Both the position numbers and the translations under genes were made by a program. The notes beneath the pieces were generated by a model that was given only the letters and a program-made list of their open reading frames with translations, made no database searches and was not told the origin of the DNA. Shown here piece after piece: positions 49,990 to 60,063 of a stretch of DNA of 64,000 nucleotides (positions are counted from its first letter, which is position 1; each line of letters opens with the position of its first letter). This stretch comes from Myxococcales bacterium (GTDB lineage: Bacteria > Myxococcota_A > Polyangia > Nannocystales > Nannocystaceae), in contig JACKDW010000001.1 of assembly GCA_020633295.1 (NCBI GenBank), forward strand, positions 806,001 to 870,000, written 5' to 3'.

Positions 49990-51324
49990 GTGCGCGACTC
50001 GGTGACCTGCACGATCTCGGGCGTGGACCCCCGCGGCCGCGGGCGCCTCGAGCTCGACGGGCACCTCGTCCACGTCGCGCGCGCGCTCCCGGGCGACGTC
50101 GTGCGCGTGCGCGCGCGCCCGCGGCGTGACGACGACCCCGAGACGCTCGCCACGCTCGAGCGCGCGGGCGAGAGCCCGGCGCGGCGGTCCCCTGGCTGCG
50201 AGGCCTTCCCGCGCTGCGGCGGGTGCCTGTGGCAGGACGTCGAGCCGGCGGCGCAGCGGCGCTGGAAGTCGGCGATGGTACGAAGGGTCCTGTCTGAGCG
50301 GGCAGGCTACACGCTGCCCGAGGACCCGCCGATCACCGCGTCGCCCGACGCGGGTCACCGGACGCGCGTGCTGCTGCGCGTGCACGTCGCGGGCGGCCGG
50401 CTGCGCGCGGGCTTGTTCGCGCGCGGCGGCCGTGAGCTCGTCGCGCTGCGCCGCTGCGAGGCGGCCGCGCCGGCGATCAACGCGGCGCTCGCCGAGCTGC
50501 ACGCGCTCGACGTCCGCGGGCTCCCGGATCATCGCGTGCGCCTCGCGCTCGCGACCGCGCCCGCGCCCGGGTCCGGGCAGCGCGAACACGTGCGGGCGCT
50601 GGTCACCCCGGCGACCAAGCCCGCCGCGCCCGCGCTCGCGCTCGCCGAGCGGATGCGTCGCGCGGGCCTGTTCGCGACCGTCGACACGCGGGCCGCCGAC
50701 GCGACGCCGCAGCCCTGCGACGCCCAGGACGGCGCGACGTTCTTCGCGGCCCCGGGGATGTTTGAGCAGACGAACCGCGCGGCCAACCGAGCGCTGCGCG
50801 CGGCCGTGCGTCGCCGCGTCGACGCGCTCGCGCCGGCGCGCGTGCTCGACCTGCACTGCGGCAACGGCAACCTCTCGCTGCTGCTGCACGGCGCGCGCGG
50901 GCGCGCCGTCGACGGCGTCGACACCAGCCCGCAGGCGATCGCGGCCGCGCGGCTCGGGCTCGCGTCGATCGGCGCGCCGGCCGAGCGCTACCAGCTCCGG
51001 TCGGCCGCGCGGGCGCGCTCGCCGAGCTGCGCGCGGAGCCGGCCCGCGCCCTGGAGCCCGTGCTGCTCGACCCGCCGCGCGCGCGGGCCCGAGCCCGATC
51101 GCCACGCCGGGGAGTCCGCGCTCGCCCGGCTCGCCGCGCTGCGACCTCGCCACGCGCTCTACGTGAGCTGCGACCCGCAGTCGCTCGCCGACGACCTCGC
51201 GCGCCTGCGGCGAGCCGCGGGCTACGAGCTCGCGGGGCTCGAGCTCTTCGATCTGTTCCCGCACACGCCGCACGTCGAGACGCTGGCCTGGCTGCGCGCG
51301 CCCGGGGCCCCGGGCGCGCGTTGA
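49990..51324 (+). CDS. TrmA/RlmD-type RNA (uracil-5-)-methyltransferase, two compensating frameshifts
   Basis: About 444 residues as assembled, from GTG 49990. It has a TRAM-like N-terminal beta domain (VTCTISGVDPRGRGRLELDG) and an Fe-S Cys cluster CEAFPRCGGC (Cys70, 76, 79). The AdoMet motif is VLDLHCGNGNLSLLL and the catalytic YVSCDPQSLADDLARL has Cys394. The expected LLDPPR motif is present but in another frame between about 51003 and 51120, so two indels bracket it. The frame is restored downstream. It should methylate U in tRNA or 23S rRNA; which one is not clear. Confidence 0.85.
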   Translation: MRDSVTCTISGVDPRGRGRLELDGHLVHVARALPGDVVRVRARPRRDDDPETLATLERAGESPARRSPGCEAFPRCGGCLWQDVEPAAQRRWKSAMVRRVLSERAGYTLPEDPPITASPDAGHRTRVLLRVHVAGGRLRAGLFARGGRELVALRRCEAAAPAINAALAELHALDVRGLPDHRVRLALATAPAPGSGQREHVRALVTPATKPAAPALALAERMRRAGLFATVDTRAADATPQPCDAQDGATFFAAPGMFEQTNRAANRALRAAVRRRVDALAPARVLDLHCGNGNLSLLLHGARGRAVDGVDTSPQAIAAARLGLASIGAPAERYQLRSAARARSPSCARSRPAPWSPCCSTRRARGPEPDRHAGESALARLAALRPRHALYVSCDPQSLADDLARLRRAAGYELAGLELFDLFPHTPHVETLAWLRAPGAPGAR

Positions 51325-51325
51325 C

Positions 51326-52438
51326 GTGCTCGTCGCGCGGCGCAACGATGGCGGCGTGCGCATCCTGAGCTTCAGCGGCCGCCCGCGCGAGATCGGCCGC
51401 GCCTTCGGCGAGCAGTGTCGCGAGGAGATCGCGGCGCTCTACGAGCTGCGCCTCGCCAACGCGATCGCGCACGCGCGCGCGCACGCCGGGCGCGCGCTCA
51501 CCGAACAACATGTCCTCGAGGTCACGCGCGCGTGCCTCGAGCCGACCCGCGCCCACGACCCCGCGGGCTTCGATGAGCTGACGGGCGTCGCCGAGGGCGC
51601 GGGGCGCTCGCTCGCGCAGATCCTGACGCTCAACGGGCTCACGGACATCCGCGACGTCGTGACCTGGTCGCCGGCGCCGGATCAGGAGGGCTGCACCGCC
51701 TTCGTCGCGCGCGGCGACGTGACGCGCGACGGCCACACGCTGTGCGGGCAGACCTGGGACCTGCAGACCGACAACATGCCGTACGTGCTCGCGGTGCACC
51801 GGCGCCCGCGCGGCGGGCTGGCGACCTGGAGCTTCACGACGGTCGGCTGCCTCTCGCTCATCGGGCTCAACGAGGCCGGGATCGCGGTCGGGACGACGAA
51901 CCTGAAGACGCTCGACGCCCGGCCCGGGGTCCCCTACCTGAGCCTGATCCACCGGGCGCTCGCGTGTCGGCGCTACGAGGACGCGGTCGCGTCGATCTGC
52001 GCGGCGCCGCGAGCGGGCGCGCACTTCTACTACGTCGCGTGTCGCGACGAGCGCGCCTGCGTGATCGAGTGCAGCGCGACCCAGGCCGCGCGCGTGGAGC
52101 TCGAGCGCGGCGCCCGGGGCCAGACCAACCACTGCCGGATCCCCGCCAACGTCGCGGCGCAGGCGAGCGCCCCCTCGAGCTCGTCGCGCGCCCGGCTCGC
52201 GCGCATCGAGGCGCTGCTGGCCGGCGCGCGCGGGCGGCTCGACCTCGCGGCCGCGAAGGGCTTCCTCGCCGATCGAGCCAACGGCGAGGACGCGATCCTG
52301 CGCGAGGACTACGACGATACGAGCACCAACGGCGCGGTCGTGATGGTCCCGGGCCGCGGCGAGCTGTGGGCCTGCGGCGGCTCGCCCGAGACCGGCGCGT
52401 GGGTCGAGCTCGTGCGCGCGAGCCCGGCTCCAGGATGA
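51326..52438 (+). CDS. C45-family (acyl-CoA:6-APA acyltransferase-like) peptidase
   Basis: The 370-residue protein starts at GTG 51326, or 51356, just after the methyltransferase stop. The Ntn-hydrolase nucleophile is the Cys in DQEGCTAFVA (Cys123), followed by GHTLCGQTWDLQ. LIGLNEAGIAVGTTNL is a conserved core element. Members process themselves at that Cys and hydrolyse small amide or acyl substrates. A coding copy of the dyad lies at 51508. Substrate is unknown. It is closely spaced behind the RNA methyltransferase, so they may be co-transcribed. Confidence 0.85.
   Translation: MLVARRNDGGVRILSFSGRPREIGRAFGEQCREEIAALYELRLANAIAHARAHAGRALTEQHVLEVTRACLEPTRAHDPAGFDELTGVAEGAGRSLAQILTLNGLTDIRDVVTWSPAPDQEGCTAFVARGDVTRDGHTLCGQTWDLQTDNMPYVLAVHRRPRGGLATWSFTTVGCLSLIGLNEAGIAVGTTNLKTLDARPGVPYLSLIHRALACRRYEDAVASICAAPRAGAHFYYVACRDERACVIECSATQAARVELERGARGQTNHCRIPANVAAQASAPSSSSRARLARIEALLAGARGRLDLAAAKGFLADRANGEDAILREDYDDTSTNGAVVMVPGRGELWACGGSPETGAWVELVRASPAPG
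51508..51527. repeat. Dyad-like site inside the C45 peptidase gene
   Basis: ACATGTC-CTCGAG-GTCACGC has a perfect left half and four of seven matches on the right, at the expected spacing. Confidence 0.35.
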
Positions 52439-52581
52439 TATGTCCTGAGCACCAGCTCACGGCCTGCGGGCCGCGCTTGACAGACGGTCGCCTGATCGGC
52501 TTCGATGCCCGGGTGAGCAGCTCCCACGATCGTCCGCGCCCCGACGCTCCCCGGCTCTCGCCGCCCCCGAACGCGCCCGCG

Positions 52582-52989
52582 ATGGTGCGCGTCGCCGTGC
52601 TCGCGGCCGCGACCGGCCTCGCCTCGGCCGCCGGCTGCGGCGACAGCGGGGGCACGAGCGACAGCGGGACCAACAGCTCGAGCGGCGCCTCGGCCGAGAC
52701 CGCGCCGATGCCCGATCCGTCGTCGACCCAGGGCACGACCGCGGGGACCGGCGGCGGCACGACGACCGCCAGCTCGAACACCAGCGGCGAGCCGCCGATG
52801 CCGGACCCGACCACCGACATCCCGCCGATGCCGGGGCCGACCACCGGCCTGCCGCCGATGCCGAACCCCACCGCGACGGAGACGAGCAGCGGGGGCGACA
52901 CGACGACGAGCGACTCGACGGGCACGACGACCGAGGACGGCGGCACCACCGTGATCCCGCCGATGCCCGCGCCGACCTCCGGCCCCTGA
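52582..52989 (+). CDS. Short Pro/Thr-rich lipoprotein
   Basis: The 135-residue product has a signal with lipobox SAAGC and no folded domain. The mature part is a linker of Ser/Thr/Gly, then Pro-Met-Pro repeats (PPMPDPTTDIPPMPGPTT). An upstream start at 52435, overlapping the peptidase stop as ATGA, would hide the signal, so ATG 52582 is preferred. It may be a bare surface linker or stalk protein. Function is unknown. Confidence 0.7.
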   Translation: MVRVAVLAAATGLASAAGCGDSGGTSDSGTNSSSGASAETAPMPDPSSTQGTTAGTGGGTTTASSNTSGEPPMPDPTTDIPPMPGPTTGLPPMPNPTATETSSGGDTTTSDSTGTTTEDGGTTVIPPMPAPTSGP

Positions 52990-52996
52990 GGAGCGC

Positions 52997-54037
52997 GTGG
53001 TCGGGGAGGAGTCGCGCTCGGCCGACGCAGACGCGCCGCTTACGCTGTCGCGGGCGTGGCGGGTGTGGGCGGCCGAGAACCTGCTGCGCGGCGTGTCGCG
53101 GGCCGAGCTGCTCGCGGGGCTGATGGCCCAGGACGTCCCGCGCGCCGAGGCAGAGGCGCGGCTCGACGAGCTGACGCGCTCGCCGGCCTTCGCGGCCGCG
53201 ACCGCGCTCGCGCGCCGCGTCCAGCAGCTCGAGCTGGTCCTCGAGCTGCAGTCTCGCCTGGCCGAGGAGTCACCGGACGGCGACGCGGTCGAGCGCCGGC
53301 GCGACGCGGTCGCGCCGGACGAGTTCTACCGCCGCTACTACGCCGGCAACACGCCGGTGGTGCTGGGGCGCTTCGCGGATGGCTGGCCCGCGCTGACGCG
53401 CTGGCGACCGGAGTACTTTAAAGACAGGTTCGGAGACGTCGAGATCGAGGTCGCGAGCGGGCGCGCCGGCGCGCCCGATCCGGACATCAACTTCCAGCGC
53501 CACCGCGAGACCGTGACGATGGCCGCGTACGTCGACCGCGTGCTCGCGCTCGGCGCGTCCAACGACCTGTACGCGATCGCCAACAACCGCAACACCGCGC
53601 GCGCCGGCCTGCAGCCGCTGTGGGAGGACATCGCGCCGCCGCCGGGCTACCTCGACGCGGCGCGCCTGCCCGGCGCGTCGGCGCTGTGGTTCGGGCCGGC
53701 GGGGACGATCACGCCGCTGCACCACGACACCTCGAACATCCTGTTCGTGCAGATCCTCGGGCGCAAGCGGATCTACCTGGGCCCGCCGCGCTCGCGCGCG
53801 CTGCTGGCGACGGCGCGCGGGGTCTACAACCACGCGGACTGCGAGCGCCTCGACGCGGGCGCGCGGCGCGACGCGGGCGTGCGCGAGCTGGTGCTCGCGC
53901 CCGGCGAGACGCTCTTCATCCCGGTCGGCTGGTGGCACCAGGTCCGCGCGCTCGAGCTGAGCGTGAGCCTGGGGCTCAACAACCTGCGGCGCCCGAACAC
54001 CTACGACTGGTACAAGCCGGGCGCGCTCGCGGGCTGA
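52997..54037 (+). CDS. JmjC/cupin_8-like Fe(II)/2-oxoglutarate oxygenase
   Basis: The 346-residue product has a helical N-terminal third (about 1-95) and a cupin-type oxygenase. The HxD metal pair is in LHHDTSN (His242, Asp244) and the distal His is in GWWHQVRAL (His314); ILGRKRIYLG carries the likely 2OG-binding Lys. Such enzymes hydroxylate protein or small-molecule targets in the cytoplasm. The GTG start follows the lipoprotein stop by 7 bp, so it is probably in the same transcript. The target is unknown. Confidence 0.85.
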   Translation: MVGEESRSADADAPLTLSRAWRVWAAENLLRGVSRAELLAGLMAQDVPRAEAEARLDELTRSPAFAAATALARRVQQLELVLELQSRLAEESPDGDAVERRRDAVAPDEFYRRYYAGNTPVVLGRFADGWPALTRWRPEYFKDRFGDVEIEVASGRAGAPDPDINFQRHRETVTMAAYVDRVLALGASNDLYAIANNRNTARAGLQPLWEDIAPPPGYLDAARLPGASALWFGPAGTITPLHHDTSNILFVQILGRKRIYLGPPRSRALLATARGVYNHADCERLDAGARRDAGVRELVLAPGETLFIPVGWWHQVRALELSVSLGLNNLRRPNTYDWYKPGALAG

Positions 54038-54056
54038 CCCGCGGCTGCGCGTGACG

Positions 54057-54662
54057 TCAGCGCGTGACGTCGACGTCGAACACGCCGAAGTCCGAGGTCG
54101 CGGTGCCGAAGATCCGCGTCGTCCCCGGCGCGCGCTGGATGATCCCGCCGGCGTCCTCCGTCATCCCGACGATCTCGAGGTTGAGCTCGACCGGGCCCAC
54201 GAGGTCGCCGTCCATGGTGAAGGTGCCGACGAAGGTGCCGGTGAGCTCGGCGTTGGGCAGGCCCTTGAGGCTCATGTCGAGGTTGGCCGGGCCGCCGTTG
54301 TAGATGATGTTGTAGTCGTTCTCGACGACCACGTCGGAGTAGTCGGTGAGCTCGACGAGCAGGCGCATCTCCTTGTTGTTCGAGTTGCCCTGGTCGACCT
54401 GGCCGCCGACGACCATCGTCCCCTGCAGCGCGCCGCCCTCGGACTGGTCCGGGATGTTCGCGTTCGTGGCCGCGTTGAAGCCGTCAAAGCCGAGCTTGAT
54501 CGCGCGATCGACCGCCTCGTCGAGCCCGAGGTAGGCGCGCTCGGCGTCGAGCTCGTTCGAGAGCCCGCCGCCGCCGCCGCAGCTGAGCGGGCCGAGCAGC
54601 GCGAGCATGCCCAGGGAGCCGATGAGCCAGGTTCGACGCGAGGAGCCGAGGAGCCGTTGCAT
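54057..54662 (-). CDS. Lipoprotein with beta-rich mature domain
   Basis: The 201-residue product starts at ATG 54662 (MQRLLGSSRRTW). Its lipobox is LGPLSCG, followed by GGGG and a helical segment. The mature part is mostly beta (GTMVVGGQVDQG, EMRLLVELTDYSD, GTFVGTFTMDGDLVGPVELNLEI), possibly a lipocalin- or sandwich-like domain. No named family was recognised. It converges on the oxygenase gene. Confidence 0.7.
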   Translation of the reverse strand: MQRLLGSSRRTWLIGSLGMLALLGPLSCGGGGGLSNELDAERAYLGLDEAVDRAIKLGFDGFNAATNANIPDQSEGGALQGTMVVGGQVDQGNSNNKEMRLLVELTDYSDVVVENDYNIIYNGGPANLDMSLKGLPNAELTGTFVGTFTMDGDLVGPVELNLEIVGMTEDAGGIIQRAPGTTRIFGTATSDFGVFDVDVTR

Positions 54663-54750
54663 CGCTCGAGTATGCTCGAGATCCGCGCGCGATATCGTGA
54701 CGCCAACCACGGCGAGCCGCGCGCGCGCGCCAGGACGCTTCGCGTCGCCG

Positions 54751-55911
54751 TCACGAGCTGGCGTCGACGCGACAGGTGGCGCCGTAGTTCTGACAGCTCT
54801 TACGCACGCAGGCGCAGGTCAGCGTCTCGTCGCCGACGCGCGTCTCCCAGCCCTTCTGGAGACAGTCGCCCCCGCGGCAGCTCGTCCGGAACGACTCGCC
54901 GTCCGGCAGGCTCGTGGTCCAGCCGTGCTCGACGCAGCCGCGCTCGTCGCAGCGGGTCTCGGCGAGGCTGCCGTCGGGCAGCGACATGCGCCAGCCGGCG
55001 CGCAGGCAGTCGCCCGCGGCCGCGCAGGTCGTCGCCGCGATCTCGCCGCCGGGCAGGCGCGCCTCCCAGCCGTCGCGCAGGCAGCCCGCCTCGCCGCAGC
55101 GGACCTGAACGTCGCCGCCCGCGAGCGCGCCGCCGGTCCAGCCGCCGCGGACGCAATTGTCGACGTGACACACGCCCAGGCCGAGCACCGCAGCGATCGT
55201 GTACTGCCGACGTCGCTCCGTGAACACGCGCGCGCGCGCGACCCGGACGAGCTCGCCGTGCGTCGCGGGCTCGTGCGCCGCGAGGTGCTCCTGCAGCTCG
55301 CCGACGTCGAGCGAGGCGGCCATCCACTGCATGCGGCCGAAGTCGCCGCCGGCGGCGTCGTGACAGACGAGCAAGAAGTCGATGAGCTCGCGGTCGGGGA
55401 CGTCGTCACGCATCGCGGCGCAGGCCTCGACGATCGTCGCGTCGACGGCCTCGCCGCGCTCTACCTCGAGCAGCTCGCGGAACACGAGCGGGTCGGGCTC
55501 GATCGTCAGCGCCGCGAGCAGCTCGGCCGCAGCCTCAGCCGGCTGCCCGCGCTGCTGGTACAGCGTCTTGGCGACGAAGTGCAGCGAGACGGCCTCCTCC
55601 GGGTGCGCGCGCGCGGCCTCGTGCAGGTAGAAGATGGCCTGGTCGGTCACGGCGCGATCAGGCGTCCTGCCCTCACGGACATCCGCGCGATGGACCCCGC
55701 GCGCGAGGTTGGCGTAGGCCGCCGCGAGCCGCGGGGTCACGCCCTCGTCGGCGATCTGGGCGCGAAGCCGCGCGAGCTTGGTCTCGACCGCGTCGCGGTA
55801 GCTCCGCTCGTTGTCCGAGGTCTCGGGCTGGGTCGCGCAGCCGCCGAGCGGCGCGCCGGCCAGCGCGGACGCGACGACGAGCAGGGCGGCGAGGCGCTTG
55901 TCGACAGTCAC
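54751..55911 (-). CDS. TPR-like lipoprotein with Cys-containing 27-residue repeats
   Basis: The 386-residue product starts at GTG 55911. The signal ends at LGGC and the middle is helical and TPR-like (about 40-220). The C-terminal third has about four copies of a roughly 27-residue repeat of the form CLxxGWxxxLPxGExxxTxC (e.g. CLRDGWEARLPGGEIAATTC and CVEHGWTTSLPDGESFRTSC). Paired Cys in each unit suggest a disulfide-linked repeat array. Such a combination of helical repeats and Cys modules was not recognised. Function is unknown. Confidence 0.75.
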   Translation of the reverse strand: MTVDKRLAALLVVASALAGAPLGGCATQPETSDNERSYRDAVETKLARLRAQIADEGVTPRLAAAYANLARGVHRADVREGRTPDRAVTDQAIFYLHEAARAHPEEAVSLHFVAKTLYQQRGQPAEAAAELLAALTIEPDPLVFRELLEVERGEAVDATIVEACAAMRDDVPDRELIDFLLVCHDAAGGDFGRMQWMAASLDVGELQEHLAAHEPATHGELVRVARARVFTERRRQYTIAAVLGLGVCHVDNCVRGGWTGGALAGGDVQVRCGEAGCLRDGWEARLPGGEIAATTCAAAGDCLRAGWRMSLPDGSLAETRCDERGCVEHGWTTSLPDGESFRTSCRGGDCLQKGWETRVGDETLTCACVRKSCQNYGATCRVDASS

Positions 55912-55925
55912 CGCGCGAGTATAGC

Positions 55926-56036
55926 GATCCGGCCGGCGAAGATCCGGCCGCGACGATCCGGCGGCGAGAACAGGGTCGACGAACATCCGACCGCGAACAT
56001 CCGGCCCCAACCTCCGGCCCCGAACATCCGGCCGCG
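55926..56036 (+). repeat. 14-15-bp tandem repeat (GATCCGG / CATCCGG units)
   Basis: Seven degenerate copies of a GATCCGGCC or CATCCGGCC unit start at about 55926, 55941, 55955, 55984, 55998, 56011 and 56025. Spacing is mostly 14 bp, with one unit skipped. It lies directly upstream of the Cys-repeat lipoprotein start. Confidence 0.75.
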
Positions 56037-56083
56037 TCGCGCGACGAAGCTCCGGCGTGACGCGCGGGTCGTCGCGGCAGGGG

Positions 56084-57726
<1,643 letters not shown>

Positions 57727-57730
<4 letters not shown>

Positions 57731-57746
57731 GCTTGAAGCGTCATGG
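57727..57746. repeat. Dyad-like site overlapping the kinase start codon
   Basis: ACATGCT-TGAAGC-GTCATGG has CATG cores 14 bp apart; the first contains the kinase ATG (minus strand). If functional it could affect translation or transcription initiation directly. Confidence 0.45.
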
Positions 57747-58076
57747 TTCTGCGCGCGGATCGTCTGCGCCCAGGCGGTCGCGGACTCGGAGACCGCGCCG
57801 GCGTCCACGCCGGTCGCCGGCTCGCGAGTGCTGGAGTCGCCGCGACGCATTCGAGCGCTCAGGATCGCGGATCTCACCGGAGTGTTCAACGCGCGACGGC
57901 GCCACCCGGTGCCCGCCGCAGCGCCCACGAGCGGCCCGCGCGAAGAGAGTCCACCCCAGGGGGATGCGACGAGCGGCGCGGCGCCGCCGCGTCGCGGGCG
58001 ACTGCGGGATACCCGGCCGGTACGTCGCGCGCGCGTGCAGACGAACGAGCGCGCGCAGGATCGCGACCACGGCGTC

Positions 58077-59087
58077 TCAGAATCGCCATCGCAGCCGCAC
58101 GCCCGCGCCCGCGCGCCCGAACGTGGGCGCGATCGCGAGCTCGCGGCGACGCTCGTTCGCGCCGCTCGCGAGCTCGCGCCGGCGCTCGTACGCGCCGGCC
58201 CCGAGCAGGGAGACGCCCGTCACGAGCAGCACGCCCCGGCGACGCCGCCGACCCAGGCGGCCGTGTTGGCGCGCAGCCCTTCCTCCTGCAGCTCATCGAC
58301 GCGGGCGTGGTCGTGGTCTGGCTGGGTCATGAGCGCCTGGATGTCGCGGTCTCGCTGGGCGCCGATGGCCATGCCCGACGTCATGATGATGAGCGCCGCG
58401 ACGCCGTAGCCGGTCACGAACCCGCCCGCGATGAACAGGCGCGAGGCGGTCGGCTAAAGGGCACCGATCGCGCGTCGGCGGCGCGGCGGCGACGGGCGCG
58501 GCAGGGGTCGGCGCGGGCGCGACGGTCGACGCGCCCGCGCGCGCCTCCTCGGCGGCGCGCTCCTCGACCTCCTCGGCGGCGGCCGCCGCCTGGAGCTTGG
58601 CCTCGATGATCGCGCGCTGGCGCTGGATGTCGCTGCGGCTCGCGCGGTCGTCGTCGGCGAGCTGCAGCTCGTAGGCGGCCAACCAGCGCAGCGCCTCGCT
58701 CAACGCGGCGGCGTCGCCGGTCTGATCGTGGAGCTGATGGCAGGCGCTGGCCAGCGCGTACAGCAGCGTCCCGCGGTACTTGGCGTACTCGGGCGCGTCG
58801 GGGCTGATGGCGAGGGCGTGCTTGAGCAGCGCGATCTCGCCGACGTAGTCGCCGCGGCGCTGGCGGTCGCGAGCCTGCTCGTAGAGCTTGATCGCGGTCT
58901 GCATGTCGGCGGCCGGATCACCCGCGGCCGCGGCCGGATCACCCGAGCCGACCGCAGCCGCGGCGGGCTCCTCCGCGGGCGAGGCGGCCGTTCGCCCCTC
59001 GGCTGCCGGCGCGAGCGAGGCGAGCGCGGCGAGCGAGGTCAGCGCGAGCCAGCGCGGCGCCGTCATTCGACCTGGCCGAAGCAACAT
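58077..59087 (-). CDS. TPR protein with C-terminal membrane helix, two frameshifts
   Basis: Starts at ATG 59087 or 59066. A signal-like helix (PRWLALTSLAALASL) is followed by an Ala/Glu linker and TPR-like helices (YEQARDRQRRGDYVGEIALLKHAL). Frame changes near 58445 and 58245 lead to a membrane segment (GGFVTGYGVAALIIMTSG), a charged stretch and an end reading GRAGAGVRLRWRF with a TGA at 58077. It lies directly after the ECF sigma factor gene, so it may belong to that regulatory unit. The rebuilt domain order is inferred. Confidence 0.6.
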
Positions 59088-59174
59088 GCACAGCGCCCGC
59101 CGTCTGATCGTGCTCGTCACGCGCTCGCGCCCCAAAGCGATGGTAGACCGCGGGCGCCGACCGCTTCAACGCCG

Positions 59175-59789
59175 TCACGCGCGGACCATCGCCTGCAGCT
59201 GCCGCCGCGCCCGCGTCAAGCGGTCGCCGACCGTCGAGATGGGGCGATCGACGACCTCGGCGATCTCGCGCAGGTTCAAGCCCTCGTGGTGGTAGAGCAC
59301 GAAGATCTCGCGCAGCTTCGGCGTCAGCTGGTGCAGCATGCGCTGCGCCTCGTCATGGACCTCGGCGGGGCTGCCCGTGTGCTGATGCGCGCGGCTCTGG
59401 TGAAACCAGTGAAACGCGCGCTTGAGCCGGTTCTGCCGGAACTGATGCCGCATCGAGTTGCGCGCCGTGTTGGCCGTGATGCGATACAGCCAGGTCTTGA
59501 CCGAGGACTCCCCCTTGAAGCGCGCCAACCCGGCGAACGCGCGCGCGAACACGGTCTGCAGCGCGTCGTCGACGTCGGCCTCGCTCGCCAGCAGACGGAA
59601 CAGGTGCCCGCGGACCTGCCGGTGATAGCGCTGGTAGAAGACGCGCTGTGCCCGGCGATCGCCGGTTCGGATCCGCTCCAGGAGCGCGCGCTCCTCGGCG
59701 CGCAGATCCGGCCCGGCGCCAGCGAGCGCGCGCGCGCCCGCGTTCGCGGTGGGGAGTGCGGGGGTGTCGGCGAGTTGCACCAGCATCAC
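59175..59789 (-). CDS. ECF (sigma-70 family) RNA polymerase sigma factor
   Basis: The 204-residue protein has sigma region 2 (RVFYQRYHRQVRGHLFRLLASEADVDDALQTVF, with WLYRITANTARN) and region 4 (LREIFVLYHHEGLNLREIAEVVDRPISTVGDRLTRARRQL). This is the standard ECF layout with a short linker. It should direct RNA polymerase to a dedicated stress or surface regulon. The TPR-membrane gene follows on the same strand and may act as its anti-sigma-like partner; no zinc anti-sigma motif was seen. An A/T-rich stretch at about 59858-59885 may hold its own promoter. Confidence 0.92.
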   Translation of the reverse strand: MMLVQLADTPALPTANAGARALAGAGPDLRAEERALLERIRTGDRRAQRVFYQRYHRQVRGHLFRLLASEADVDDALQTVFARAFAGLARFKGESSVKTWLYRITANTARNSMRHQFRQNRLKRAFHWFHQSRAHQHTGSPAEVHDEAQRMLHQLTPKLREIFVLYHHEGLNLREIAEVVDRPISTVGDRLTRARRQLQAMVRA

Positions 59790-60063
59790 GGTCGGTCCGG
59801 GGGTCGCGGCCCACGGTGACAGTACCGGCCACCCCCTCGAGCAATTGCGATGGGCGAAGAATTGTTGATTGTTTTTTCCGCCGTTTTCGCGCCTGGAGCG
59901 CGACCACGGCGATGGGCCGGCCCTGGGGCCGCGTGGGCCGCGAAGGGTTCGGGCCGGCCCGACGGAGCGCGCGACCCGGCGGCGAAATTTCCCGGCGACG
60001 TGATCGGTTTCTCGCGACTTCGCGCGTCGCGCGGAAGCGCTCGTCCGCTCGCGCCGCAGCGAA

